The notes under the pieces are model-generated. The model had not been told where the DNA came from and did not search any database. It was given only the letters and a program-made list of their open reading frames with translations. Positions 27,301 to 41,400 of a stretch of 64,000 nucleotides of DNA are shown piece by piece (within the stretch, counting starts at the first letter, position 1; each line of letters begins with the position of its first letter). Origin of the DNA: Notolepis coatsorum (taxonomy: Eukaryota > Chordata > Actinopteri > Aulopiformes > Paralepididae); NCBI GenBank assembly GCA_963971535.1, contig OZ020591.1:15702623-15766622 (forward strand), written 5' to 3'. Position numbers and translations under genes: made by a program.

Positions 27301-29530
27301 GAAGAACCCAGACTCCTTCCAGAACCCTACGTCTACAACCAGAAGAACCAGAACTACAACCAGAAGAACCCAGACTCCTTCCAGAACCCTACGTCTACAA
27401 CCTGAAGAACCAGAACTACAACCAGAAGAACCCAGACTCCTTCCAGAACCCTACGTCTACAACCTGAAGAACCAGAACTACAACCAGTAGAACCCAGACT
27501 CCTTCCAGAACCCTACGTCTACAACCTGAAGAACCAGAACTACAACCAGAAGAACCCAGACTCCTTCCAGAACCATACAACCTGAAGAACCAGAACTACA
27601 AACAGAAGAACCCAGACTCCTTCCAGAACCCTACGTCTACAACCTGAAGAACCAGAACAACAACCAGAAGAACCCAGACTCCTTCCAGAACCCTACGTCT
27701 ACAACCTGAAGAACCAGAACTACAACCAGAACAACCCAGACTCCTTCCAGAACCCTACGTCTACAACCTGAAGAACCAGAACTACAACCAGAAGAACCCA
27801 GACTCCTTCCAGAACCCTACGTCTACAACCTGAAGAACCTGAACTACAACCAGAAGAACCCAGACTCCTTCCAGAACCCTACGTCTACAACCTGAAGAAC
27901 CAGAACTACAACCAGAAGAACCCAGACTCCTTCCAGAACCCTACGTCTACAACCTGAAGAACCAGAACTACAACCAGAAGAACCCCGACTCCTTCCAAAA
28001 CCCTACGTCTACAACCTGAAGAACCCAGACTCCTTCCAGAACCCTACGTCTACAACCTGAAGAACCAGAACTACAACCAGAAGAACCCAGACTCCTTCCA
28101 GAACCCTACGTCTACAACCTGAAGAACCAGAACTACAACCAGAAGAACCCAGACTCCTTCCAGAACCCTACGTCTACAACCTGAAGAACCCAGACTCCTT
28201 CCAGAACCCTACGTCTACAACCTGAAGAACCAGAACTACAACCAGCAGAACCCAGACTCCTTCCAGAACCCTACGTCTACAACCTGAAGAACCAGAACTA
28301 CAACCAGAAGAACCCAGACTCCTTCCAGAACCCTACGTCTACAACCTGAAAAACCAGAACTACAACCAGAAGAACCCAGACTCCTTCCAGAACCCTACGT
28401 CTACAACCTGAAGAACCAGAACTACAACCAGAAGAACCCAGACTCCTTCCAGAACCCTACGTCTACAACCTGAAGAACCAGAACTACAACCAGAAGAACC
28501 CCGACTCCTTCCAGAACCCTACGTCTACAACCTGAAGAACCAGAACTACAACCAGAAGAACCCAGACTCCTTCCAGAACCCTACGTCTACAACCTGAAGA
28601 ACCAGAACTACAACAAGAAGAACCCAGACTCCTTCCAGAACCCTACGTCTACAACCTGAAGAACCAGAACTACAACCAGAAGAACCCTGACTCCTTCCAG
28701 AACCCTACGTCTACAACCTGAAGAACCAGAACTACAACCAGAAGAACCCAGACTCCTTCCAGAACCCTAGGTCTACAACCTGAAGAACCAGAACTACAAC
28801 CAGAAGAACCCAGACTCCTTCCAGAACCCTACGTCTACAACCTGAAGAACCAGAACTACAACCAGAAGAACCCAGACTCCTTCCAGAACCCTACGTCTAC
28901 AACCTGAAGAACCAGAACTACAACCAGAAGAACCCAGACTCCTTCCAGAACCCTACGTCTACAACCTGAAGAACCAGAACTACAACCAGAAGAACCCAGA
29001 CTCCTTCCAGAACCCTACGTCTACAACCTGAAGAACCAGAACTACAACCAGAAGAACCCAGACTCCTTCCAGAACCCTACGTCTACAACCAGAAGAACCA
29101 GAACTACAACCAGAAGAACCCAGACTCCTTCCAGAACCCTACGTCTACAACCTGAAGAACCAGAACTACAACCAGAAGAACCCAGACTCCTTCCAGAACC
29201 CTACGTCTACAACCTGAAGAACCAGAACTACAACCAGTAGAACCCAGACTCCTTCCAGAACCCTACGTCTACAACCTGAAGAACCAGAACTACAACCAGA
29301 AGAACCCAGACTCCTTCCAGAACCATACAACCTGAAGAACCAGAACTACAAACAGAAGAACCCAGACTCCTTCCAGAACCCTACGTCTACAACCTGAAGA
29401 ACCAGAACAACAACCAGAAGAACCCAGACTCCTTCCAGAACCCTACGTCTACAACCTGAAGAACCAGAACTACAACCAGAACAACCCAGACTCCTTCCAG
29501 AACCCTACGTCTACAACCTGAAGAACCAGA
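21321..29530. repeat. Segmental duplication inside the 62-bp array, offset 5278 bp
   Basis: Rare variants recur at a constant offset of 5278 bp: ctgaaaaacc (A run starting 21321 and 26599), ccttacgtc (21551 and 26829), and the 6-bp-deletion unit (22291/27569 and 24041/29319). Within each copy the deletion units are 1750 bp apart, which equals 29 units minus 48 bp of internal deletions. Copies therefore cover roughly 21.3-24.25 kb and 26.6-29.5 kb. Exact edges would need a self-alignment. Confidence 0.75.
24250..26600. repeat. Block of the 62-bp array repeated again near 36.1-38.4 kb and 38-40.3 kb
   Basis: Rare variants gatgaaccc (25441 and 37328), cctaagtct (25714 and 37601) and agaattacaa (25927 and 37814) share an offset of 11887 bp. 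The cctaagtct variant appears a third time at 39399, exactly 1798 bp (29 units) after 37601. The array has thus been copied in blocks of about 29 units, with local gain or loss of single units. Confidence 0.7.
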
Positions 29531-30671
29531 ACTACAACCAGAAGAACCCAGACTCCTTCCAGAACCCTACGTCTACAACCTGAAGAACCTGAACTACAAC
29601 CAGAAGAACCCAGACTCCTTCCAGAACCCTACGTCTACAACCTGAAGAACCAGAACTACAACCAGAAGAACCCAGACTCCTTCCAGAACCCTACGTCTAC
29701 AACCTGAAGAACCAGAACTACAACCAGAAGAACCCCGACTCCTTCCAAAACCCTACGTCTACAACCTGAAGAACCCAGACTCCTTCCAGAACCCTACGTC
29801 TACAACCTGAAGAACCAGAACTACAACCAGAAGAACCCAGACTCCTTCCAGAACCCTACGTCTACAACCTGAAGAACCAGAACTACAACCAGAAGAACCC
29901 AGACTCCTTCCAGAACCCTACGTCTACAACCTGAAGAACCCAGACTCCTTCCAGAACCCTACGTCTACAACCTGAAGAACCAGAACTACAACCAGCAGAA
30001 CCCAGACTCCTTCCAGAACCCTACGTCTACAACCTGAAGAACCAGAACTACAACCAGAAGAACCCAGACTCCTTCCAGAACCCTACGTCTACAACCTGAA
30101 GAACCAGAACTACAACCAGAAGAACCCAGACTCCTTCCAGAACCCTACGTCTACAACCTGAAGAACCAGAACTACAACCAGAAGAACCCAGACTCCTTCC
30201 AGAACCCTACGTCTACAACCTGAAGAACCAGAACTACAACCAGAAGAACCCAGACTCCTTCCAGAACCCTACGTCTACAACCAGAAGAACCAGAACTACA
30301 ACCAGAAGAACCCAGACTCCTTCCAGAACCCTACGTCTACAACCTGAAGAACCAGAACTACAACCAGAAGAACCCAGACTCCTTCCAGAACCATACAACC
30401 TGAAGAACCAGAACTACAAACAGAAGAACCCAGACTCCTTCCAGAACCCTACGTCTACAACCTGAAGAACCAGAACAACAACCAGAAGAACCCAGACTCC
30501 TTCCAGAACCCTACGTCTACAACCTGAAGAACCAGAACTACAACCAGAACAACCCAGACTCCTTCCAGAACCCTACGTCTACAACCTGAAGAACCAGAAC
30601 TACAACCAGAAGAACCCAGACTCCTTCCAGAACCCTACGTCTACAACCTGAAGAACCAGAACTACAACCAG

Positions 30672-33600
30672 ACGAACCCAGACTCCTTCCAGAACCCTAC
30701 GTCTACAACCTGAAGAACCTGAACTACAACCAGAAGAACCCAGACTCCTTCCAGAACCCTACGTCTACAACCTGAAGAACCAGAACTACAACCAGAAGAA
30801 CCCCGACTCCTTCCAGAACCCTACGTCTACAACTTGAAGAACCTGAACTACAACCAGAAGAACCCAGACTCCTTCCAGAACCCTACGTCTACAACCTGAA
30901 GAACCAGAACTACAAGCAGAAGAACCCAGACTCCTTCCAGAACCCTACGTCTACAACCTGAAGAACCCAGACTCCTTCCAGAACCCTACGTCTACAACCT
31001 GAAGAACCAGAACTACAACCAGCAGAACCCAGACTCCTTCCAGAACCCTACGTCTACAACCTGAAGAACCAGAACTACAACCAGAAGAACCCAGACTCCT
31101 TCCAGAACCCTACGTCTACAACCTGAAGAACCAGAACTACAACCAGAAGAACCCCGACTCCTTCCAAAACCCTACGTCTACAACCTGAAGAACCCAGACT
31201 CCTTCCAGAACCCTACGTCTACAACCTGAAGAACCAGAACTACAACCAGAAGAACCCAGACTCCTTCCAGAACCCTACGTCTACAACCTGAAGAACCAGA
31301 ACTACAACCAGAAGAACCCAGACTCCTTCCAGAACCCTACGTCTACAACCTGAAGAACCCAGACTCCTTCCAGAACCCTACGTCTACAACCTGAAGAACC
31401 AGAACTACAACCAGCAGAACCCAGACTCCTTCCAGAATCCTACGTCTACAACCTGAAGAACCAGAACTACAACCAGAAGAACCCAGACTCCTTCCAGAAC
31501 CCTACGTCTACAACCTGAAGAACCAGAACTACAACCAGAAGAACCCAGACTCCTTCCAGAACCCTACGTCTACAACCTGAAGAACCAGAACTACAACCAG
31601 AAGAACCCAGACTCCTTCCAGAACCCTACATCTACAACCTGAAGAACCAGAACTACAACCAGAAGAACCCAGACTCCTTCCAGAACCCTACGTCTACAAC
31701 CAGAAGAACCAGAACTACAACCAGAAGAACCCAGACTCCTTCCAGAACCCTACGTCTACAACCTGAAGAACCAGAACTACAACCAGAAGAACCCAGACTC
31801 CTTCCAGAACCATACAACCTGAAGAACCAGAACTACAAACAGAAGAACCCAGACTCCTTCCAGAACCCTACGTCTACAACCTGAAGAACCAGAACAACAA
31901 CCAGAAGAACCCAGACTCCTTCCAGAACCCTACGTCTACAACCTGAAGAACCAGAACTACAACCAGAACAACCCAGACTCCTTCCAGAACCCTACGTCTA
32001 CAACCTGAAGAACCAGAACTACAACCAGAAGAACCCAGACTCCTTCCAGAACCCTACGTCTACAACCTGAAGAACCAGAACTACAACCAGACGAACCCAG
32101 ACTCCTTCCAGAACCCTACGTCTACAACCTGAAGAACCTGAACTACAACCAGAAGAACCCAGACTCCTTCCAGAACCCTATGTCTACAACCTGAAGAACC
32201 AGAACTACAACCAGAAGAACCCCGACTCCTTCCAGAACCCTACGTCTACAACTTGAAGAACCTGAACTACAACCAGAAGAACCCAGACTCCTTCCAGAAC
32301 CCTACGTCTACAACCTGAAGAACCAGAACTACAACCAGAAGAACCCAGACTCCTTCCAGAACCCTACGTCTACAACCTGAAGAACCCAGAATCCTTCCAG
32401 AACCCTACGTCTACAACCTGAAGAACCAGAACTACAACCAGCAGAACCCAGACTCCTTCCAGAACCCTACGTCTACAACCTGAAGAACCAGAACTACAAC
32501 CAGAAGAACCCAGACTCCTTCCAGAACCCTACGTCTACAACCTGAAGAACCAGAACTACAACCAGAAGAACCCAGACTCCTTCCAGAACCCTACGTCTAC
32601 AACCTGAAGAACCAGAACTACAACCAGAAGAACACAGACTCCTTCCAGAACCCTAGGTCTACAACCTGAAGAACCAGAACTACAACCAGAAGAACCCAGA
32701 CTCCTTCCAGAACCCTACGTCTACAACCTGAAGAACCAGAACTACAACCAGAAGAACCCAGACTCCTTCCAGAACCCTACGTCTACAACCTGAAGAACCA
32801 GAACTACAACCAGAAGAACCCCGACTCCTTCCAGAACCCTACGTCTACAACCTGAAGAACCAGAACTACAACCAGAAGAACCCAGACTCCTTCCAGAACC
32901 CTACGTCTACAACCTGAAGAACCAGAACTACAACCAGAAGAACCCAGACTCCTTCCAGAACCCTACGTCTACAACCTGAAGAACCAGAACTACAACCAGA
33001 AGAACCCTGACTCCTTCCAGAACCCTACGTCTACAACCTGAAGAACCAGAACTACAACCAGAAGAACCCAGACTCCTTCCAGAACCCTAGGTCTACAACC
33101 TGAAGAACCAGAACTACAACCAGAAGAACCCAGACTCCTTCCAGAACCCTACGTCTACAACCTGAAGAACCAGAACTACAACCAGAAGAACCCAGACTCC
33201 TTCCAGAACCCTACGTCTACAACCTGAAGAACCAGAACTACAACCAGAAGAACCCAGACTCCTTCCAGAACCCTACGTCTACAACCTGAAGAACCAGAAC
33301 TACAACCAGAAGAACCCAGACTCCTTCCAGAACCCTACGTCTACAACCAGAAGAACCAGAACTACAACCAGAAGAACCCAGACTCCTTCCAGAACCCTAC
33401 GTCTACAACCTGAAGAACCAGAACTACAACCAGAAGAACCCAGACTCCTTCCAGAACCCTACGTCTACAACCTGAAGAACCAAAACTACAACCAGTAGAA
33501 CCCAGACTCCTTCCAGAACCCTACGTCTACAACCTGAAGAACCAGAACTACAACCAGAAGAACCCAGACTCCTTCCAGAACCATACAACCTGAAGAACCA

Positions 33601-35400
33601 GAACTACAAACAGAAGAACCCAGACTCCTTCCAGAACCCTACGTCTACAACCTGAAGAACCAGAACTACAACCAGAATAACCCAGACTCCTTCCAGAACC
33701 CTACGTCTACAACCTGAAGAACCAGAACTACAACCAGAAGAACCCAGACTCCTTCCAGAACCCTACGTCTACAACCTGAAGAACCAGAACTACAACCAGA
33801 AGAACCCAGACTCCTTCCAGAACCCTATGTCTACAACCTGAAGAACCAGAACTACAACCAGAAGAACCCAGACTCCTTCCAGAACCCTACGTCTACAACC
33901 TGAAGAACCTGAACTACAACCAGAAGAACCCAGACTCCTTCCAGAACCCTACGTCTACAACCTGAAGAACCAGAACTACAACCAGAAGAACCCTGACTCC
34001 TTCCAGAACCCTACGTCTACAACCTGAAGAACCTGAACTACAACCAGCAGAACCCAGACTCCTTCCAGAACCCTACGTCTACAACCTGATGAACCAGAAC
34101 TACAACCAGAAGAACCCAGACTCCTTCCAGAACCCTACGTCTACAACCTGAAGAACCAGAACTACAACCAGAAGAACCCAGACTCCTTCCAGAACCCTAC
34201 GTCTACAACCTGAAGAACCAGAACTACAACCAGAAGAACCCAGACTCCTTCCAGAACCCTACATCTACAACCATAAGAACCAGAACTACAACCAGAAGAA
34301 TCCAGACTCCTTCCAGAACCCTACGTCTACAACCTGAAGAACCTGAACTACAACCAGAAGAACCCAGACTCCTTCCAGAACCCTACGTCTACAACCTGAA
34401 GAACCAGAACTACAACCAGAAGAACCCTGACTCCTTCCAGAACCCTACGTCTACAACCTGAAGAACCTGAACTACAACCAGCAGAACCCAGACTCCTTCC
34501 AGAACCCTACGTCTACAACCTGAAGAACCAGAACTACAACCAGAAGAACCCAGACTCCTTCCAGAACCCTACGTCTACAACCTGAAGAACCAGAACTACA
34601 ACCAGAAGAACCCAGACTCCTTCCAGAACCCTACGTCTACAACCTGAAGAACCAGAACTACAACCAGAAGAACCCAGACTCCTTCCAGAACCCTACATCT
34701 ACAACCATAAGAACCAGAACTACAACCAGAAGAATCCAGACTCCTTCCAGAACCCTACGTCTACAACCTGAAGAACCAGAACTACAACCAGAAGAACCCA
34801 GACTCCTTCCAGAACCCTACGTCTACAACCTGAAGAACCAGAACTACAACCAGTAGAACCCAGACTCCTTCCAGAACCCTACGTCTACAACCTGAAGAAC
34901 CAGAACTACAACCAGAAGAACCCAGACTCCTTCCAGAACCATACAACCTGAAGAACCAGAACTACAACCAGAAGAACCCAGAGTCCTTCCAGAACCCTAC
35001 GTCTACAACCTGAAGAACCAGAACTACAACCAGAAGAACCCAGACTCCTTCCAGAACCCTACGTCTACAACCTGAAGAACCAGAACTACAACCAGAAGAA
35101 CCCAGACTCCTTCCAGAACCCTACGTCTACAACCTGAAGAACCAGAACTACAACCAGAAGAACCCAGACTCCTTTCAGAACCCTACGTCTACAACCTGAA
35201 GAACCAGAACTACAACCAGAAGAACCCAGACTCCTTCCAGAACCCTATGTCTACAACCTGAAGAACCAGAACTACAACCAGAAGAACCAGAACTACAACC
35301 AGAAGAACCAGAACTACAACCAAAAGAACCCAGACTCCTTCCAGAACCCTACGTCTACAACCTGAAGAACCAGAACTACAACCAGAAGAACCCAGACTCC
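30672..35400. repeat. Block of the 62-bp array, copy 1 of a duplication about 12.5-12.9 kb away
   Basis: Variant agacgaaccc occurs at 30672 and 32091 and again at 43587 and 45006 (offset 12915). Variant ccaaaactacaaccagtag occurs at 33480 and 46271 (offset 12791). Variant gagtccttcc occurs at 34981 and 47462 (offset 12481). The offset falls in steps of 124 and 310 bp, that is 2 and 5 whole units, so the copies have since gained or lost units. Copy 2 lies at about 43587-47900. Confidence 0.7.
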
Positions 35401-38400
35401 TTCCAGAACCCTACGTCTACAACCTGAAGAACCAGAACTACAACCAGAAGAACCAGAACTACAACCAGAAGAACCCAGACTCCTTCCAGAACCCTACGTC
35501 TACAACCTGAAGAACCAGAACTACAACCAGAAGAACCCAGACTCCTTCCAGAACCCTACGTCTACAACCTGAAGAACCAGAACTACAACCAGAAGAACCC
35601 AGACTCCTTCCAGAACCCTACGTCTACAACCTGAAGAACCAGAACTACAACCAGAAGAACCCAGACTCCTTCCAGAACCCTACGTCTACAACCTGAAGAA
35701 CCAGAACTACAACCAGAAGAACCCAGACTCCTTCCAGAACCCTACGTCTACAACCTGAAGAACCAGAACTACAACCAGAAGAACCCAGACTCCTTCCAGA
35801 ACCCTACGTCTACAACCTGAAGAACCAGAACTACAACCAGAAGAACCCAGACTCCTTCCAGAACCCTACGTCTACAACCTGAAGAACCAGAACTACAACC
35901 AGAAGAACCCAGACTCCTACCAGAACCCTACGTCTACAACCTGAAGAACCAGAACTACAACCAGAAGAACCCAGACTCCTTCCAGAACCCTACGTCTACA
36001 ACCTGAAGAACCAGAACTACAACCAGAAGAACCCAGACTCCTTCCAGAACCCTACGTCTACAACCTGAAGAACCAGAACTACAACCAGAAGAACCCAGAC
36101 TCCTTCCAGAACCCTACGTCTACAACCTGAAGAACCAGAACTACAACCAGAAGAACCCAGACTCCTTCCAGAACCCTATGTCTACAACCTGAAGAACCAG
36201 AACTACAACCAGAAGAACCCAGACTCCTTCCAGAACCCTACGTCTACAACCTGAAGAACCAGAACTACAACCAGAAGAACCCAGACTCCTTCCAGAACCC
36301 TACGTCTACAACCTGAAGAACCAGAACTACAACCAGAAGAACCCAGACTCCTTCCAGAACCCTACGTCTACAACCTGAAGAACCAGAACTACAACCAGAA
36401 GAACCCAGACTCCTTCCAGAACCCTATGTCTACAACCTGAAGAACCAGAACTACAACCAGAAGAACCCTGACTCCTTCCAGAACCCTACGTCTACAACCT
36501 GAAGAACCAGAACTACAACCAGAAGAACCCAGACTCCTTCCAGAACCCTACGTCTACAACCTGAAGAACCAGAACTACAACCAGAAGAACCCAGACTCCT
36601 TCCAGAACCCTACGTCTACAACCTGAAGAACCAGAACTACAACCAGAAGAACCCAGACTCCTACCAGAACCCTACGTCTACAACCTGAAGAACCAGAACT
36701 ACAACCAGAAGAACCCAGACTCCTTCCAGAACCCTACGTCTACAACCTGAAGAACCAGAACTACAACCAGAAGAACCCAGACTCCTTCCAGAACCCTACG
36801 TCTACAACCTGAAGAACCAGAACTACAACCAGAAGAACCCAGACTCCTTCCAGAACCCTACGTCTACAACCTGAAGAACCAGAACTACAACCAGAAGAAC
36901 CCAGACTCCTTCCAGAACCCTATGTCTACAACCTGAAGAACCAGAACTACAACCAGAAGAACCCAGACTCCTTCCAGAACCCTACGTCTACAACCTGAAG
37001 AACCAGAACTACAACCAGAAGAACCCAGACTCCTTCCAGAACCCTACGTCTACAACCTGAAGAACCAGAACTACAACCAGAAGAACCCAGACTCCTTCCA
37101 GAACCCTACGTCTACAACCTGAAGAACCAGAACTACAACCAGAAGAACCCAGACTCCTTCCAGAACCCTATGTCTACAACCTGAAGAACCAGAACTACAA
37201 CCAGAAGAACCCTGACTCCTTCCAGAACCCTACGTCTACAACCTGAAGAACCAGAACTACAACCAGAAGAACCCAGACTCCTTCCAGAACCCTACGTCTA
37301 CAACCTGAAGAACCAGAACTACAACCAGATGAACCCAGACTCCTTCCAGAACCCTACGTCTACAACCTGAAAAACCAGAACTACAACCAGAAGAACCCTG
37401 ACTCCTTCCAGAACCCTACGTCTACAACCTGAAGAACCAGAACTACAACCAGAAGAACCCAGACTCCTTCCAGAACCCTACGTCTACAACCTGAAGAACC
37501 AGAACTACAACCAGAAGAACCAAGACTCCTTCCAGAACCCTACGTCTACAACCTGAAGAACCAGAACTACAACCAGATGAACCCAGACTCCTTCCAGAAC
37601 CCTAAGTCTACAACCTGAAGAACCAGAACTACAACCAGAAGAACCCTGACTCCTTCCAGAACCCTACGTCTACAACCTGAAGAACCAGAACTACAACCAG
37701 AAGAACCCAGACTCCTTCCAGAACCCTACGTCTACAACCTGAAGAACCAGAACTACAACCAGAAGAACCCAGACTCCTTTCAGAACCCTACGTCTACAAC
37801 CTGAAGAACCAGAATTACAACCAGAAGAACCCAGACTCCTTCCAGAACCCTACGTCTACAACCTGAAGAACCAGAACTACAACCAGAGGAACCCTGACTC
37901 CTTCCAGAACCCTACGTCTATAACCCGAAGAACCAGAACTACAACCAGAAGAACCCAGACTTCTTCCAGAACCCTACGTCTACAACCTGAAGAACCAGAA
38001 CTACAACCAGAAGAACCCAGACTCCTTCCAGAACCCTACGTCTACAACCTGAAGAACCAGAACTACAACCAGAAGAACCCAGACTCCTTCCAGAACCCTA
38101 CGTCTACAACCTGAAGAACCAGAACTACAACCAGAAGAACCCAGACTCCTTCCAGAACCCTACGTCTACAACCTGAAGAACCAGAACTACAACCAGAAGA
38201 ACCCTGACTCCTTCCAGAACCCTACGTCTACAACCTGAAGAACCAGAACTACAACCAGAAGAACCCAGACTCCTTCCAGAACCCTACGTCTACAACCTGA
38301 AGAACCAGAACTACAACCAGAAGAACCCAGACTCCTTCCAGAACCCTACGTCTACAACCTGAAGAACCAGAACTACAACCAGAAGAACCCAGACTCCTTC

Positions 38401-41400
38401 CAGAACCCTACGTCTACAACCTGAAAAACCAGAACTACAACCAGAAGAACCCAGACTCCTTCCAGAACCCTACGTCTACAACCTGAAGAACCAGAACTAC
38501 AACCAGAAGAACCCAGACTCCTTCCAGAACCCTACGTCTACAACCTGAAGAACCAGAACTACAACCAGAAGAACCCCGACTCCTTCCAGAACCCTACGTC
38601 TACAACCTGAAGAACCAGAACTACAACCAGAAGAACCCAGACTCCTTCCAGAACCCTACGTCTACAACCTGAAGAACCAGAACTACAACCAGAAGAACCC
38701 AGACTCCTTCCAGAACCCTATGTCTACAACCTGAAGAACCAGAACTACAACCAGAAGAACCCAGACTCCTTCCAGAACCCTACGTCTACAACCTGAAGAA
38801 CCAGAACTACAACCAGAAGAACCCAGACTCCTTCCAGAACCCTACGTCTACAACCTGAAGAACCAGAACTACAACCAGAAGAACCCAGACTCCTTCCAGA
38901 ACCCTACGTCTACAACCTGAAGAACCAGAACTACAACCAGAAGAACCCAGACTCCTTCCAGAACCCTATGTCTACAACCTGAAGAACCAGAACTACAACC
39001 AGAAGAACCCTGACTCCTTCCAGAACCCTACGTCTACAACCTGAAGAACCAGAACTACAACCAGAAGAACCCAGACTCCTTCCAGAACCCTACGTCTACA
39101 ACCTGAAGAACCAGAACTACAACCAGATGAACCCAGACTCCTTCCAGAACCCTACGTCTACAACCTGAAGAACCAGAACTACAACCAGAAGAACCCTGAC
39201 TCCTTCCAGAACCCTACGTCTACAACCTGAAGAACCAGAACTACAACCAGAAGAACCCAGACTCCTTCCAGAACCCTACGTCTACAACCTGAAGAACCAG
39301 AACTACAACCAGAAGAACCAAGACTCCTTCCAGAACCCTACGTCTACAACCTGAAGAACCAGAACTACAACCAGATGAACCCAGACTCCTTCCAGAACCC
39401 TAAGTCTACAACCTGAAGAACCAGAACTACAACCAGAAGAACCCTGACTCCTTCCAGAACCCTACGTCTACAACCTGAAGAACCAGAACTACAACCAGAA
39501 GAACCCAGACTCCTTCCAGAACCCTACGTCTACAACCTGAAGAACCAGAACTACAACCAGAAGAACCCAGACTCCTTTCAGAACCCTACGTCTACAACCT
39601 GAAGAACCAGAATTACAACCAGAAGAACCCAGACTCCTTCCAGAACCCTACGTCTACAACCTGAAGAACCAGAACTACAACCAGAGGAACCCTGACTCCT
39701 TCCAGAACCCTACGTCTATAACCCGAAGAACCAGAACTACAACCAGAAGAACCCAGACTTCTTCCAGAACCCTACGTCTACAACCTGAAGAACCAGAACT
39801 ACAACCAGAAGAACCCAGACTCCTTCCAGAACCCTACGTCTACAACCTGAAGAACCAGAACTACAACCAGAAGAACCCAGACTCCTTCCAGAACCCTACG
39901 TCTACAACCTGAAGAACCAGAACTACAACCAGAAGAACCCAGACTCCTTCCAGAACCCTACGTCTACAACCTGAAGAACCAGAACTACAACCAGAAGAAC
40001 CCAGACTCCTTCCAGAACCCTACGTCTACAACCTGAAGAACCAGAACTACAACCAGAAGAACCCTGACTCCTTCCAGAACCCTACGTCTACAACCTGAAG
40101 AACCAGAACTACAACCAGAAGAACCCAGACTCCTTCCAGAACCCTACGTCTACAACCTGAAGAACCAGAACTACAACCAGAAGAACCCAGACTCCTTCCA
40201 GAACCCTACGTCTACAACCTGAAGAACCAGAACTACAACCAGAAGAACCCAGACTCCTTCCAGAACCCTACGTCTACAACCTGAAAAACCAGAACTACAA
40301 CCAGAAGAACCCAGACTCCTTCCAGAACCCTACGTCTACAACCTGAAGAACCAGAACTACAACCAGAAGAACCCAGACTCCTTCCAGAACCCTACGTCTA
40401 CAACCTGAAGAACCAGAACTACAACCAGAAGAACCCCGACTCCTTCCAGAACCCTACGTCTACAACCTGAAGAACCAGAACTACAACCAGAAGAACCCAG
40501 ACTCCTTCCAGAACCCTACGTCTACAACCTGAAGAACCAGAACTACAACCAGAAGAACCCAGACTCCTTCCAGAACCCTACGTCTACAACCTGAAGAACC
40601 AGAACTACAACCAGAAGAACCCTGACTCCTTCCAGAACCCTACGTCTACAACCTGAAGAACCAGAACTACAACCAGAAGAACCCAGACTCCTTCCAGAAC
40701 CCTAGGTCTACAACCTGAAGAACCAGAACTACAACCAGAAGAACCCAGACTCCTTCCAGAACCCTACGTCTACAACCTGAAGAACCAGAACTACAACCAG
40801 AAGAACCCAGACTCCTTCCAGAACCCTACGTCTACAACCTGAAGAACCAGAACTACAACCAGAAGAACCCAGACTCCTTCCAGAACCCTACGTCTACAAC
40901 CTGAAGAACCAGAACTACAACCAGAAGAACCCAGACTCCTTCCAGAACCCTACGTCTACAACCTGAAGAACCAGAACTACAACCAGAAGAACCCAGACTC
41001 CTTCCAGAACCCTACGTCTACAACCAGAAGAACCAGAACTACAACCAGAAGAACCCAGACTCCTTCCAGAACCCTACGTCTACAACCTGAAGAACCAGAA
41101 CTACAACCAGAAGAACCCAGACTCCTTCCAGAACCCTACGTCTACAACCTGAAGAACCAGAACTACAACCAGTAGAACCCAGACTCCTTCCAGAACCCTA
41201 CGTCTACAACCTGAAGAACCAGAACTACAACCAGAAGAACCCAGACTCCTTCCAGAACCATACAACCTGAAGAACCAGAACTACAAACAGAAGAACCCAG
41301 ACTCCTTCCAGAACCATACAACCTGAAGAACCAGAACTACAACCAGAAGAACCCAGACTCCTTCCAGAACCCTACGTCTACAACCTGAAGAACCAGAACT